From assembly GCF_964275005.1 (NCBI RefSeq), contig NC_092705.1, positions 17,763,385 through 17,827,384 on the forward strand: 64,000 bases of DNA, read 5' to 3'. Origin of the DNA: Diadema setosum. Taxonomy: Eukaryota > Echinodermata > Echinoidea > Diadematoida > Diadematidae. Positions 14,227-24,062 of the stretch are shown piece after piece (positions within the stretch are counted from its first letter, which is position 1; each line of letters starts with the position of its first letter). The position numbers and the translations under genes are program-made. Under the pieces are notes generated by a model that searched no databases, was not told where the DNA came from, and saw only the letters and a program-made list of their open reading frames with translations.

Positions 14227-16306
14227 ATACAAGTGTATACTAATGTAAATGTGTGTGTGTGGTGTGGTGTCATGTGTGGTTTTGCGTAATGACCATCCAT
14301 CATGTGATGACAATAATACGGGTAATAAGAAAACAAAGAAGATAAAGAAAAACACAGAAAAGTGAAATGAGACAATAATGATAATGACAGTGGGAAGATA
14401 AGAATGATGCAATAATGAAACAAAAAAATGGCAAACAGAATGGTGAATGTTTTTGTTTCTTTTGATCATATACTTTGTGAAATAATGATTGGCACACTGC
14501 CCCCCCCCAACTTCTTTTTCCATCAGTACATGGAAGTTGCTGAAGATTCAGATTCATATGAATCTCGCCGTATCCACTGCTCTAGGACAACTTCTTTTCT
14601 TGACCATGGCTGAAGACACCAGATACCCGGTAAGATGAGTGCGGGGGTTCCAGACAAGTCCTACATATCTCATGCTTGATTTTAATGGGCGATCCTGTTA
14701 CCAATATCAGAGAGAGGTCAAAACCCTCTACTATTACAGCTATTCCAAAATGAAGAGTGAAGATTGCAAACTCCCTAATGGCGGATCATTGTAGACCATG
14801 ATCTACTACAAACCCAACCCAGAATTCATTACACCGATTGTACGAATTTGTATCATGTACTATAGTATGAGAGATTGCAGGATAACCTCACTTGTTGATT
14901 CCTTATCACTGACATTAGTTTGATAATTCTCACAATATTGAACAACGTATTCCCAATAGAATTAAATCATAGGGTAATATAAGAGGTTAAAATCACTGAG
15001 AGGTACTTTTCAGCTAAATATCCTTTCAATCCGAGGTAACTGAATGTTCTTGGACCATTTCATTGTTTTTCATTCGTTGGTATCCCTGATCACAATCATA
15101 ACTATTCAATTAGTACCAAAGGCATTCAAGATCTTTGCGAAATATTGATGATAAGTCATGTTGTTGTTGAATTTCATGTTCACTTGTCGTTTCACATTTT
15201 TAAACGATTCTGTCAACAGGTCCTATGCAAGTGTGTTGCCGTTACTCTGCAGTATTTGTTTACTGCAGCTTTGGCCTGGACAATGATAGAGGGCGTTTAC
15301 CTGTACCGCACCACTGCAATCGGTTTCAAGCCGCTGCACATCGGCTATCTCTCCATGGTCGCATGGGGTAAGAGAACAGAGGAAATTACGTTAATTTATT
15401 CGGCGCTAAGTGCAGTAGCCGGGTACATCATTTTCAATATTGTGAAGCATGAAGGGCATCGTTATTACCTGTTTCAATATTAGATTGGCTCGCTGTGTCT
15501 ACATGCCCTGTCTTCCGTTCGAGTTGCTCCGTCAAACTTCAATTATTGTTTGGCGTTTTTTGTTGTTTTTTTTTCAATGGCCGGCGGAACGGGGGGGGGG
15601 GGGGGGAGGGGGGCGAGTACCCACTATTTAATTTTTTTTTTACCCACTATTTTTGCACCATACAAAGGAATACATAAGATGTCACCACTTTGGCCCCCCC
15701 CCCCTTTTTTTTTTCTTTTTTTTTTTTTTTTTTTTTTTGCTTGTTAGCTCAGGAAATCCGGAAGTGGGGCCCCCACTTTTGAAAACGCTCCACCGGCCCT
15801 GTTTTGTTTTGTATTGTTTGTTTGTTTGTTTTCACTAGGCTTTTAGGAAATTGCATTGCAACATTATTGAAAATATTCATTTAATTTCATTGAGGTTTGT
15901 ATGTGACTAATCACGATTTGCTCAAATATTTATGTGTGCCTTACTGTCTCTAGTTCCTATATTGATGGTGTGTATGCATTGCTCGCATAGTTTTGCTCAT
16001 GATTGAGTGCAAGTTGATTCTGAGGTAACTGTGTGCTCCTATTCCTGTTTTTGGTTGTTGTTTTTTTTGGGGGGGGGGGTGTTTGTGTGTTGTGTATTTG
16101 TGTGTGTGTGTGTGTGCGCGCGCGCGCGCGTTTGTGCGTTAGTGTGTGTGTACAAATGATTTGAAGAATGTCTTTGTTCTGTTTGCTATTAAAGGTGGAG
16201 CTCTCGTGGTGGTTGGTGTGTCGTTTGGTGTCCTCTACGACGGATACGGGTCTACTAACTTGTAAGCTTAGACTCAATACAAAATATATGTGGTTCCCGT
16301 GACTCT

Positions 16307-16341
<35 letters not shown>

Positions 16342-19300
16342 TCCTGTTTCTGTCACTTTTCTTCTGTGATGGTTTGACTTCTGTTATGCCAGCACTTCAA
16401 ATGAGAAAGCATGCGTGATGACTCAACATTTAGGTTTCTGATTTCGAAGGTAATGATATAAATAATTAATTAAAATAATGATGTGATTTGTTGTTCCCCC
16501 AAAAGTAAACATTCAACTTATCCATAAACTTACTTTTTAGCGAATATTGCTGTTTGAGGGTCCTTCTTGAGACATACTGTACATGGTTACTTCTATGAAA
16601 TCGAAAAATGCGCGGTTTTTTTTTTCATTCAGCATGACACTTTTGACGAAACAACAAGAAATTTTCTTTTTCTTGTCCAGTATGATTTAAAGTGTTACGC
16701 TGAATGACGAAATACACATTCTCCGATTTTATAGAAGCAACCACAGTAGATGGAAGGATCAAAGGATAGTGCAAGTGCTGGTGAAAATGAATCTTCAAAG
16801 TGTCTACTGTCATATAAAAAGGCTTGGAAAAATGAAGAGAAGATTGTCATAAATTTTAGTTTCTAAACAAAATCAATAAAGAATAAATATCAATAAATAA
16901 ATTGTTTTTCACAGTGCGATACGCCTCACATACAAGAATGAACGCTGTAATTACAAGAATTTGGAGCTTCTTTCGTGATTTGTTCATACTTTCAGGAGGT
17001 TTTTATCTTAGATATTTATTTATATATTATTTTTATATATCAAATGCATGTGATTGCTGTTCATAGTAATCAACATTTCATTTGCAGATAAAGTTGGGAG
17101 CTGTTTCAAATCAACACGACTCCGTTTGTAACTTCAACAAAGAGAAAAATAGATTTGTATAAACAACAGTATTTCTCATAATTACCCATGTCATTTTAAT
17201 AGCGTATGATTCTTCCTCACCCCTTAGTGTGTTGACATTTTGTAGTTTTACTTTAATTTGCTTCGTTTTAAGTCCTACTTATATTCTTTGCCGCGTAATC
17301 ATCGTTCTCTGCTCTCTCTGTAGTTGCTGGCTTCGTCACCAGGACAACACAATTTACGTATTTGTGGGTTGCGTTTTTGCTACAGTGCTGGTGAGCATCA
17401 GGTTGATTCATTCCGTAATTGCTTGCTTTTGTCTGCTCCCATCCTACGCGCAAGGCTGAGCAATTTGTATAGACTAGTTTCTCATTAGCAATTTAGGAGT
17501 AACGCTCTACCGATTATATTCATGATAACCTCGTTTCATATACCTTCCATCTATTATTTTCTGACTGGCCGACTCTGGCCTTAGCCATTATGAGAGTATA
17601 GAAAAGAGAAATAAAGATAATGACAGTATAAAAAACAACATAACAAGAAAATTACCAATTTCGAGTTCAACTGAACTTCCCTTTATTCCTCGCCACCCCC
17701 CCCCCCCAAAAAAAAAAGTACACAAATTTGAGAGACACATGGAAAGTAACACATTTTGACAAAAATGTAACGTCATCACGTCTGTGCATTTTATATCTAT
17801 AGAGGTTACAACGACACACGTACATCTTACAAGTGCCACTGATATGCCAACGAATTCATTCCCATGTCGATGCAGTCAGTTCTCCCCGAGTTAATTGTGG
17901 TTCAATCGCCAGGCATATTTAAAGCTAGAGTAAATGACTCTGGAGCAACATGTGGGTTCAATTCTTTCAAAGAAAATAGATGTTTACTTTCTTGTCTACT
18001 TTTACACTGATGTCAAGTTGTGCTGGTGCTATATCTTTACGTGATTCATACATAATTTCCCATATTTCAGTTTAATGCCGTGATGCTGTGGTTCGTCATG
18101 AAGTCGTTCATGTCTCTGAAGGCGAATTCACAGAAAGACAACGTCAACAAGCTGAAGTGAGCATTCCTAGATTTGTCAAAGCATTATGTTGCAAATTCTT
18201 TAATCTATACCCTGCTCCGATGAATTCTACTGTGAAAAAAAACTTGAAAGCCAAATGCGAGATCCTATTGGAGAGAGGCAATGAGTTGACAATAGATTCA
18301 ATGCAAGAATCCAGTTGCCTACAATACTTTCTGCATGATTAAAGTGTTTACAGTAAGTAGAGCTTTCAAAGGCCGCTGACCACCCCCTCCTTTTTTTTCT
18401 TTTTTTTTTTAAGTGCGGGGACGGGAGATAAGGACCGAGAGTTCCCCCCCCCCACTATAACGAAGAGAATCTAAGAACGAAACCTTCCTTTGATATGAGT
18501 ATTTTGACCCCCCCCCCCCATTTTTTTTTTTTTTTTATTTCGATATCATTAGACCCCAAAAGCATCTCACCCCTTCCGGTTCAGGGGCCCCTGATACTAT
18601 TTCTTCCCGGGAAGGCGCAATTATATGATTATTGTTTTTATTTTCTTTTGCGATATTTGATTTTTGCGTTGTTTTGTCCTAATGTAGACACTTGAGAGGT
18701 TAACAATTTTTAAGTGCCCCTAGGAGGAAATCCCTTACCATCTCTGCTGAATGCAGGTACCGGGGAAATAAGAGGTCAAGAGTGTTATCCACTAAGTCAA
18801 ATCATATAATAGCTGCAAACGACAACATTTCATGGCTTTCCAGCATGCCAATTCATATAGGGAGAGCTAAGGACATTGCTATTATGTATAATCGCTCACT
18901 ATTGTAATGTTTTGTTGTCTCTGTGCATACCAATAGTCTCACTATGGCTTTTAATCATTCCATCATTTGTATGACGTACATGACGCATTATTCATCACCG
19001 CAATATCGGCCTTTTCACATCGTTATCTTTATTTTAAAAGAATAACTTAATTAATATATTTAACTTTTCTTCCTACCTTTATGTCTCTGTACCTCCCCCC
19101 CCCCCCTTCAAAAAAAAAAAAAAGTCTAACTCGCCACAAATTGGTCATAATTTATTCGCGCAAGCTAGATTGAATTAAGGTAGAACAGGTGGTAAATACG
19201 AATAGTTCGTTGCTAGATTATAAGAGCAATGAAAATATCCTCAAATTGGAAAAAACGGGGAAAAACTTTTCATATCGTACTTTGGGGCGACAGCCAACAT

Positions 19301-21343
19301 TAAAAAAAAAAAACTGTGAAAATGATCACTTCATATCAATATAAATGAACGGTCTGTCCTACAGGGCAACGGCTCGAGCCCTTCTCATCCTTCTGCCTGT
19401 TCTTGGGCTGACTTGGGTAGCAGGAACCATTACCAGCATTTCCAAATCTGACGACATTATCTTTTTTCAGTATCTTTTCATCATCGCCTTCAGTTTGCAG
19501 GTAACCTTTCAAGTATAGATGCAATGTGCAAATCTTCCACAAATGTACATATATACCTATACAAAGTTACCTTTAGAGTACGTGTTGTGTTATGTAGGTT
19601 CTTACACAAACACACACAAACACGAAATTTATGCTTGCTTGTAAGATGTGAATACCGAGAAGCTATTATTAAACACGTTTTAACACAAAATGTGCCGTTG
19701 TAACGAATGGAATGACAAACGTCTAAGAATACATGTAAGAACATAACAAAATGATTGCCATTACATTGAACTATAAAAGAGCGGTGTGGCATTATTCTCT
19801 TTGTGTGTCGTTCATGAAATGCCTGAAGCTGGATGATGCCTTTGCGCATACTTATTCATGTATACCTTGCCTCTTTTCAATATGTGCCAGCTATTTCATA
19901 TTATTATCATGTTTATCACTTTCGTTATCTCTACTAATATTGTTATCATTACCATCGTAATTATCAATTTCTGTGGTAATTCCCTAGTTCGACAGGGCAG
20001 GGAAAAGTCAGCTTATCGATAACTATAATCATGCCTTATCATAGACCTTATATGTCTAATCACTTCAAAGGGAATTTCTCTTACTTTACTAGAAGTGAAG
20101 TGAGTTCGTTTCAATACGTTCCTCCATACGTGGGCATAACGGCTTTAAGTTTACTCCAAAAGACTTGACAATGGTAATAAGTGCTTTGCCAAAGAACATT
20201 TCTGGCGGGATGGGACTCTAACTGGGTGCTGCAAGCATCCATGAAAGCTATCCTGTGGTCTCATCAGCCTGGTTGTAACCGTTCATCTATGGCAGCCCTT
20301 TGAAACTGAACTCGAGAATAATAACTCCAACGATAACATGATTAGAGCACTCTTCAATATATTCATTGCTTGATCTTGTTTTAAGGTGAATCGTTTCTAA
20401 GTTACGAAAAAAACATTGAAAAGGAGAGTGGAACTGTTTATGTTCATGTTTTAATTTCCATTCTTTTACAGGGTGTCTGTATTCTGATTTTCCACTGCCT
20501 CCATGTTCCAGATGTAAGTACATTTTCTTGACAAAACTAAGAACTGGACAGCAAAGACAAGAATCTTCATGTGATTGTTTGTCAATGGAAGCTTTGATTT
20601 AAAAATTCAGGAGCTGGAGCGTCATGTTTTGATTGATGTCACAGTTAGCTGAGCTACCACGTGTTATGAATATTAATATGTTCAGCTCATGATCTCTTAA
20701 TCTGTGAGTCCGTATGTACGCCTTTTGAATGCAGCTGCGATAAGAAAACTTCACAGCACTCTACGTTGACTAATAGTACTCCCCGTTCAGATGTGTTCGG
20801 TTTGACATAGTTAATGTTCTGCTTCCAATCGATATTCTCTACGCTCTATAATATTTCAAAAAGTATTACGCTGTTCCACAAAGTGCCAGTTAAAGAATTA
20901 TATTCTGACAGTGTTAAGCATAAAAGCAGAAAGTCAGTAACTTTAGAATCTCTGGCTGACAGACAGACGGAGTGTTTGTTATCATTCTACAAGCTTTCTA
21001 TTTTTAGTGGGTCCTTTCATTTTTCGAAGTTTGCGTAAGGCCTATATTGTTATTCCATTTTCATCACTTCAGTTTTTATCACAACGTATAATTACTGCAA
21101 GGTTCTATCAATTTTTGACACTCTTCTCGGTTTACTTCGTTTTGCTTATGAAACCTTATTCTCTGTTACCAGAGAAAGTGAAATATCAATGGTTTTTTTT
21201 TTCTTTAAATGATGTAAAATTTGAATTTAATCATTTTGCAGGTTAAGAGTGCTCTTCAGCTGAAATACCGTCGCCGTGTCAAAGACAGCACTTGGGTTTC
21301 AAACAGCAAGACTGCTAGTTCGACAGCTACGTCAACGATGTAG
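936..21343 (+). CDS. Adhesion G-protein-coupled receptor (class B2), 18 exons, 5' incomplete
   Basis: The spliced product is a cell-surface receptor of about 710 residues in this window. Order: end of a lectin-like domain, Ser/Thr-rich linker, a second lectin-like exon, two unrecognised Cys-containing exons, part of a GAIN domain, GPS motif with HLT cleavage triad, seven membrane helices and a short basic tail ending in TAG at 21341-21343. In this family the GPS is cut autocatalytically, leaving an extracellular subunit bound to the 7TM subunit, which signals through G proteins via a tethered agonist beginning at the Thr. I chose exons by family motifs and AG/GT sites; reading phase is consistent at all 17 junctions. 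Between 9815 and 12010 I find no exon, so the GAIN domain is shorter than usual: exons are missed or lost. Ligand unknown. 7TM identity is very secure, the N-terminal exon set less so. Confidence 0.9.
1157..2099 (+). other. aGPCR intron, no other feature recognised
   Basis: The intron lies between the donor GTACGT at 1157 and the acceptor TTATAG at 2094-2099. I see no repeat or gene with support; the minus-strand open frame at 1572-1895 has no family signature. Confidence 0.5.
2100..2238 (+). CDS. aGPCR exon: Ser/Thr/Ala-rich linker
   Basis: The exon follows TTATAG and ends before GTGAGT; it enters in phase 0 and leaves in phase 1. The product is low complexity (for example STAQASPSLSSSAQADSL) followed by FGPCGQIVYT. 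It reads as a mucin-like stalk between two extracellular modules. It is open in the frame joined to its neighbours. Confidence 0.65.
2239..5226 (+). other. Large aGPCR intron rich in simple repeats
   Basis: The 3-kb intron holds a (TA)n tract at about 2486-2542, a poly-A run at 3244-3274, and a cluster of AATTTGAATG-like words at about 2430-2650 and 3325-3520. A degenerate ~100-bp tandem pair lies at about 4443-4600 (both units have GGTAC.GTTCTTCC, CATACAATCA and CAATGACATTTA). A block at about 4822-5092 ends in TGTAAATAAAGTGGTTGT; a similar AAATAAAGTGGTT occurs at 1939, so this may be a dispersed repeat 3' end. Confidence 0.5.
5227..5487 (+). CDS. aGPCR exon: SUEL/rhamnose-binding-lectin-like domain
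   Basis: The exon follows the strong acceptor TTCTTTCAG and ends before GTAAGA; phase 1 in, phase 1 out. It encodes a Cys-rich segment, with ENCSPKLFICKD near the start, VVACNRLTCHDVLYY in the middle and SVCLHANG then AISVSISYT at the end. The pattern of paired Cys followed by C..NGT...SVSY matches the second half of galactose/rhamnose-binding lectin domains (C.G..SC ... C.GT..YL.V.Y.C). The same module sits at the N-terminus of latrophilins, which supports its place in an adhesion GPCR. The match is by eye and partial, so sugar binding is inference. The donor could instead be 2 bp earlier. Confidence 0.65.
5488..7386 (+). other. aGPCR intron
   Basis: The intron contains a (GA)n run at about 5593-5613 and (TTTG)n at about 6777-6800. 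I recognise no transposon or gene in it. Confidence 0.5.
7387..7544 (+). CDS. aGPCR exon: Cys-containing extracellular segment, domain unrecognised
   Basis: I place the acceptor at AATGTAG because it keeps phase 1 with the previous exon; the nearby CTATCAG at 7406 would break the frame. The donor is GTAATT. The frame reads GPATYQLAARDLLSYGAEG, later FCDGVKTIWWNGESQP and DTFICE. The C..W....C spacing could be a remnant of a CCP- or hormone-receptor-like module, but I do not assign it. Confidence 0.5.
8091..8127 (+). CDS. aGPCR micro-exon, acidic linker
   Basis: A 37-bp exon between ACACAACAG and GTGGGT encodes SQDDEEATEVTF. It is the only placement I found that carries phase 0 in and phase 1 out, as needed by its neighbours. 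A donor 4 bp later would break the frame. Confidence 0.4.
8309..9262 (-). mobile_element. CR1/Jockey-like LINE 3' end inside an aGPCR intron
   Basis: Read on the minus strand, the element ends in AATAAATAAACTA followed by a (TTGAA)n tail at 8309-8330. At its coding end (about 9190-9262) the minus strand encodes HNYPTRQSKEFHLP, which matches HSYPTRQSDKFHLQ in the LINE at 63.58 kb and is typical of the C-terminus of CR1/Jockey-type reverse transcriptases. The copy is 5' truncated and decayed. It sits in the intron between exons 8127 and 9355, antisense to the receptor. Confidence 0.7.
9355..9459 (+). CDS. aGPCR exon: Cys-containing stalk
   Basis: The exon follows CATGACAG and ends before GTAAGG, phase 1 in and out. 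The frame encodes CEDESTALGDNRLLGNENCG and then AIFAVSSPSLYAMN. Two Cys are 17 apart; no domain is recognised. Another frame is also open through this exon, but only this one joins both neighbours. Confidence 0.5.
9613..9815 (+). CDS. aGPCR exon: N-terminal part of the GAIN domain
   Basis: The exon follows TTAATTCCGCAG and ends before GTAAGT; phase 1 in, phase 0 out. It encodes FDDSDNFLSIISNVLEILVS and NETANLTPPDDFIVIDFTVD. The helix-forming ISNVLEIL pattern resembles the helical subdomain A of GAIN domains, which precedes the beta-sandwich and GPS. NETA and NLTP are N-glycosylation sequons, though the second is weakened by Pro. Confidence 0.75.
9816..12009 (+). other. aGPCR intron where GAIN beta-sandwich exons would be expected
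   Basis: Family members normally have about 100-150 more residues between the helical subdomain and the GPS than are encoded by the flanking exons. I looked for AG/GT-bounded open segments with GAIN-like sequence and found none that I trust. A short (TA)n occurs near 11414. The interval may hold unrecognised exons or the gene may have lost them. Confidence 0.4.
12010..12053 (+). CDS. aGPCR exon: first half of the GPS motif
   Basis: A 44-bp exon between CGTACACAG and GTGAGC encodes VSTDKVFCAFLVNE. The Cys aligns with the first GPS cysteine (usual form C.FW); the aromatic W is replaced by L here. Phase 0 in, phase 2 out, joining directly to the W..NGC exon. Confidence 0.7.
12717..12825 (+). 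CDS. aGPCR exon: GPS motif with HL|T cleavage site
   Basis: The exon encodes AGIWSTNGCETIFSNDT and then RCRANHLTSFAVLLSAK. GIWSTNGC and NHLTSFAVL are diagnostic of the GPCR proteolysis site. Cleavage is expected between Leu (12793-12795) and Thr (12796-12798), and the Thr starts the tethered agonist TSFAVLL. The usual C.CNHLT is CRANHLT here, so one of the four conserved cysteines is missing. Phase 2 in, phase 0 out; donor GTAAAT. Confidence 0.92.
12826..13882 (+). other. aGPCR intron
   Basis: Short pyrimidine and (TCTG)n runs occur at about 13000-13015 and 13270-13290. No other feature recognised. Confidence 0.5.
13883..13989 (+). CDS. aGPCR exon: TM1
   Basis: The exon follows TTTCATTTCAG and ends before GTAAGT; phase 0 in, phase 2 out. 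It encodes PPTGIHAKVQSILSQTLGG and SIACLVLAVVLYCVTG, the first membrane helix directly after the tethered-agonist stalk. The AG used lies 50 bp after another possible AG; this one preserves the frame. Confidence 0.9.
14116..14270. repeat. Compound (CA)n(TA)n(TG)n microsatellite in an aGPCR intron
   Basis: A (CA)n tract near 14115 runs into long (TA)n tracts to about 14230, then TG-rich sequence to about 14260. Open frames on both strands here are artefacts of the repeat. Confidence 0.9.
14527..14629 (+). CDS. aGPCR exon: TM2
   Basis: The exon follows TTCCATCAG and ends before GTAAGA; phase 2 in, phase 0 out. TWKLLKIQIHMNLAVSTALG and QLLFLTMAEDTRYP match the conserved IH.NLA....GQLLFL of class B2 helix 2. 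The reading frame differs from the longest open frame at this place. Confidence 0.95.
15220..15367 (+). CDS. aGPCR exon: TM3 and start of TM4
   Basis: The exon follows TGTCAACAG and ends before GTAAGA; phase 0 in, phase 1 out. It encodes VLCKCVAVTLQYLFTAALAW and TMIEGVYLYRTTAI, matching the family signature C...A.LLHYF..A.F.WM..EG..LY. The Cys at the start of TM3 is the partner of the conserved extracellular-loop disulfide with the CW of the TM5 exon. Confidence 0.97.
15368..16194 (+). other. aGPCR intron with homopolymer runs
   Basis: The intron has G-runs at 15592-15613, C- and T-runs at 15695-15738, a G-run near 16069-16078 and TG/CG dinucleotide repeats to about 16150. No gene or transposon is recognised. 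Confidence 0.6.
16195..16261 (+). CDS. aGPCR exon: TM4
   Basis: The exon follows GCTATTAAAG and ends before GTAAGC; phase 1 in, phase 2 out. GGALVVVGVSFGVLYDGYGS matches G.P...V..S.......GYG of class B2 helix 4 and the second extracellular loop. Confidence 0.93.
17324..17390 (+). CDS. aGPCR exon: ECL2 and TM5
   Basis: The exon follows CTCTCTGTAG and ends before GTGAGC; phase 2 in, phase 0 out. CWLRHQDNTIYVFVGCVFAT matches CWL.......W.FVGP of the family, so the ECL2 cysteine is present. The invariant-like Pro after FVG is Cys here. Confidence 0.93.
18071..18156 (+). CDS. aGPCR exon: end of TM5 and intracellular loop 3
   Basis: The exon follows CATATTTCAG and ends before GTGAGC; phase 0 in, phase 2 out. 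FNAVMLWFVMKSFMSLKANS followed by QKDNVNKLK fits the cytosolic end of TM5 and a basic loop 3. Confidence 0.85.
18157..19364 (+). other. aGPCR intron
   Basis: It holds several C- and T- or A-homopolymer pairs (18380-18410, 18448-18456, 18510-18535, 19096-19126). Nothing else is recognised. Confidence 0.5.
19365..19500 (+). CDS. aGPCR exon: TM6 and start of TM7
   Basis: The exon follows CTGTCCTACAG and ends before GTAACC; phase 2 in, phase 0 out. ATARALLILLPVLGLTWVAG is an excellent match to the class B2 TM6 signature (A...L.LLPLLGLTW..G), and FFQYLFIIAFSLQ starts TM7. Confidence 0.97.
20472..20513 (+). CDS. aGPCR exon: end of TM7
   Basis: A 42-bp exon between TTCTTTTACAG and GTAAGT encodes GVCILIFHCLHVPD, matching LQG.FI..FHC of TM7. 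Phase 0 in and out. Confidence 0.93.
20800..21236 (+). mobile_element. LINE 3' UTR-related repeat in the last aGPCR intron
   Basis: This interval aligns by eye with 46.86-47.13 kb. Both share AAGCTTT, then AGTGGGTCC, CATTTTTCGAA, TTTGC, ATCACTT.AGTTT and TTATTYTCTGTTAC in the same order. The 47-kb copy ends in a (GAATT)n tail, so this family is probably the 3' part of a CR1-like LINE. Here the tail is not visible, and the homology ends only tens of bases before the acceptor of the last coding exon. Confidence 0.55.
21242..21343 (+). CDS. aGPCR last exon: cytoplasmic tail and stop
   Basis: The exon follows ATTTTGCAG and encodes VKSALQLKYRRRVKDSTWVS followed by NSKTASSTATSTM and TAG. The start continues VPD|VKSAL, the usual EVR.A. 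after TM7, then an RRR basic patch and a Ser/Thr-rich end with possible phosphorylation sites. The tail is short for the family. I found no AATAAA or ATTAAA in the 600 bp after the stop. Confidence 0.93.
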   Translation, partial: VKSALQLKYRRRVKDSTWVSNSKTASSTATSTM

Positions 21344-21599
21344 TTCGATGAGGCCGATGACAAGAAAGTTGTGGACAGAAGGACGTTCTAGAAGAGCTTA
21401 TATTTTGCTCTCGATTTGGCTAATCAGAATGTCAGATTTTTTGAGTGGTTTCTTCTTTTAAGAGGATTTTTTTTTTCATTTGTCCATAAATGCATGACCC
21501 TGTATCACAAAATCAGCAAAGATTCCGAAACATAGATTTCTATGAGCACAATATATTGTCTATAATGTGGAGTGTATAAATGTAATGTACAATGGACTT

Positions 21600-21957
21600 A
21601 TAGAATGTATATAATGAAACATACACACTCTGGGGAAGGTACTAACTGAGGAAAGAGGCTTTGCACTTTAGTGTGCACATGTGCCACTATTGAAAAGGCA
21701 GGCCTAATCACACTGTTTTTCTACTCTAAAAGGCATGCCTAATCACACTATTCTACAAAAAGAGCTTTAAAAATTCAAACAAGAAAAAAAAAGTCACATT
21801 TCCCATTCGTTTTATGATCCGACACTTTAGAATTATGTAGAAAAAATGTACATAAAAAAACAACAACTGCAAATTGAGTAGCTTACCCAATTTCAAGTAT
21901 CATAAAATTAGGGTTTGCGATTTTTGGTTGGTTTTGTGATGAATGTTCACATAATTG
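21600..21957. mobile_element. Decayed MITE, same family as 33.19-33.88 kb
   Basis: The segment shares with the 33-kb MITE an ordered set of words: GAGGAAAGAGGCT/GAGAAAAGAGGCT, CCTAATCACACTATTCTAC, CGTTTTATGAT, TTAG.ATAATGTA-like sequence, and a worn right terminus (GCGATTTTTGGTTGG, then TTCACATA). The left terminus is not recognisable. It begins about 260 bp after the receptor stop codon, so it may lie in the 3' UTR. Confidence 0.6.
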
Positions 21958-21987
21958 TATATGTCTATCTCTCTCTTTCTCTCTCTT

Positions 21988-22045
<58 letters not shown>

Positions 22046-22075
22046 TATGTGTGTGTGTATGTGTGTGTGTGCGTG
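21958..22075. repeat. (CT)n, (TA)n and (GT)n microsatellite
   Basis: Short CT repeats lead into a (TA)n tract at about 21995-22045 and then GT-rich sequence to 22072. It abuts the worn end of the MITE, as the intact MITE at 33.9 kb also abuts (TA)n. Confidence 0.9.
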
Positions 22076-22449
22076 ACACGGTGAATCACAGTGAAGCAAG
22101 AAAAAAAAATCATGCATATTACTTCTGTACAGTCATGACTGTAGGTTTATCTATTCTTTTATATTCATAATTATCATTCCATGCGAATTGTAAGACAGCA
22201 ATGTGTATTCACACAGGAACAGGTGATGACAGCAACAAAGAAAGTGACATCTATGACAAATTTTCTGGTAGCATAAGGCTTGGTAATGAGTGAGTGTTCT
22301 CGAAATTCGTTATGCCAGTTATTGATGTTGTATCCAGTCAATGTTGTGGTTTCCCTTTGTGAGATTTTAAGGGTCAACGTCATCAGCTATGAATGTCATA
22401 CGCTTAGTTTTGTTTTAGAGTTTGGCGACTTACATAATAGTCTTTAGAG

Positions 22450-23220
22450 TCATTGACTAACAGTGTCCAGGCAATTTCGTACAGTACTATACGATTTCAG
22501 TTCAGCGCAACAGAAAGCTATGCGTATCTGTGCCGGTAGTAATTATGGAGCTCACACTAATAAATCCGTTCTACACAGTGGCCCAGACGTATCGAATTCT
22601 TTTCCATCCCAGACTCGTGCAATTTTAACTCGATGGATTCGTTTTAAAAAATCCCTTGAATGCATGCTTGTCGCCAAATATCACTGACGCAACCTACAAA
22701 TCCCATCAAATTTATACTTTTGTTACTTGAAGCACTTGAAGCTAGAGAATATTGTCACTTTTTTTTTCAAATAAAGTTAATGATTGGTTCAATTGTTTCA
22801 CCCCGCCGTTACCTGGCAACTTGGTGAACGCACTAATCGCTTTAATTGTACAGTGGACGAGAAGTCTTTCTCTTACATTCTCTCTTAGATTTTCTGATTG
22901 TTTTCTTTTTTCCCTTTTCACTTATGTACATGGTAGTCATTATGTTTTGTGAAATAGTTTGTTGTTTTGTTGTAGCTTATGAAATCGATAATGTATTATG
23001 TTTGTGTACTTAATGAGACTCCAAACATTAAGCTTTGCATTGTTGCTGGTAATTTTGATTTTCTTTGTATTCCTCTGTACTATACTGCGATGATTTTATA
23101 TAATCATTTCCTGTCCAAGATTAACCATGATGAATAATAACTTTTTTTTTCAGGTGATTTATTGATTTGCACCTTGCAAAAACAATATATGAAATTAAAT
23201 CAAATTAAATTAAATTAAAC
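22450..23220 (+). mobile_element. CR1-like LINE C-terminus, 3' UTR and (AAATT)n tail
   Basis: A short open frame at about 22500-22687 encodes QQKAMRICAG, then GPDVSNSFPSQTR and RFKKSLECMLVAKYH before a stop. These match QKKAIRICTN, GPDIWNSLPSEIR and SFKKAVKTMLLSGYQ in the LINE at 63.58-63.96 kb, in the same order. A middle part of the coding region is missing. A ~500-bp 3' UTR follows and the copy ends in (AAATT)n at 23191-23220, the type of tail seen on CR1/Jockey-like elements here. Part of the old copy is in frame but it is clearly decayed. Confidence 0.75.
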
Positions 23221-24062
23221 TGACTGTGAATGATAGCATCGATCTGGCCCATCCCCACCTCGCCGACAGAGAAGGGGCCCGATTTCTGGTCGGTTCAAAG
23301 GGCGGGGTTTAATTTTGACGGGTTCACTAGCTTGGTGCCCGACCGACCTGGAACTACAGATAACACCATAATTATGACCATACGTATAAGTACTTAATCA
23401 CAATAAAAAAAAAATAAATGGAATAGATTTGAACAATTTGTAACCTAATTACTGCTGTTGTTTACTCACTAATTGTTTGGACCCTATGTTATATTAACAG
23501 TACTATAACATTTTTGCTCCATCTATATAGTATATACGCTCACTCAACCACAACACGACTCCCTCTTATGTTCACACTATACGATGTGCCTTTATCATGT
23601 TGTAAACGAAAAATGGAAAAAAAAATCAGTGCCATTTCAAGATTGAAAGGATTTTGCAGTTAAGGGAGGATTTTTAATATAGTTATTTTCCGATGAAACT
23701 GCGTTTATCTTATCGTAAAAAGAAATTGGCTAAAAGAATTAAAATGTCATTATAGACGTGAGGGGTCAAAGGATAGAAAAACACCAGCAGCACTTAGCAT
23801 ACACCAAACAGTGTTTCACAGATTCATGAAAATTATCCTTCTGACCTATGAAAAGTGACCATTCTGTCATGACTGCGTGCTCACTCATGTATGACTACAA
23901 CAGACCGTTCTCATTTTAATACAGGAGTTAGCCGATAAATGTGGAGATACCCCTGCCAAATGAAATTATCATTGTTGAAAGTTACCCAATTATGCACCTG
24001 GTAAAAAATATATGGCAGGTTAAAAAAAAAAAAAATTAAAAAAATAAAAAAAAAAACTCTGG

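Noticed and set aside
14055-14523. Tyr/Ile-rich and His/Thr-rich frames on both strands
   Set aside because: They are translations of the (CA)n(TA)n microsatellite and its flanks.
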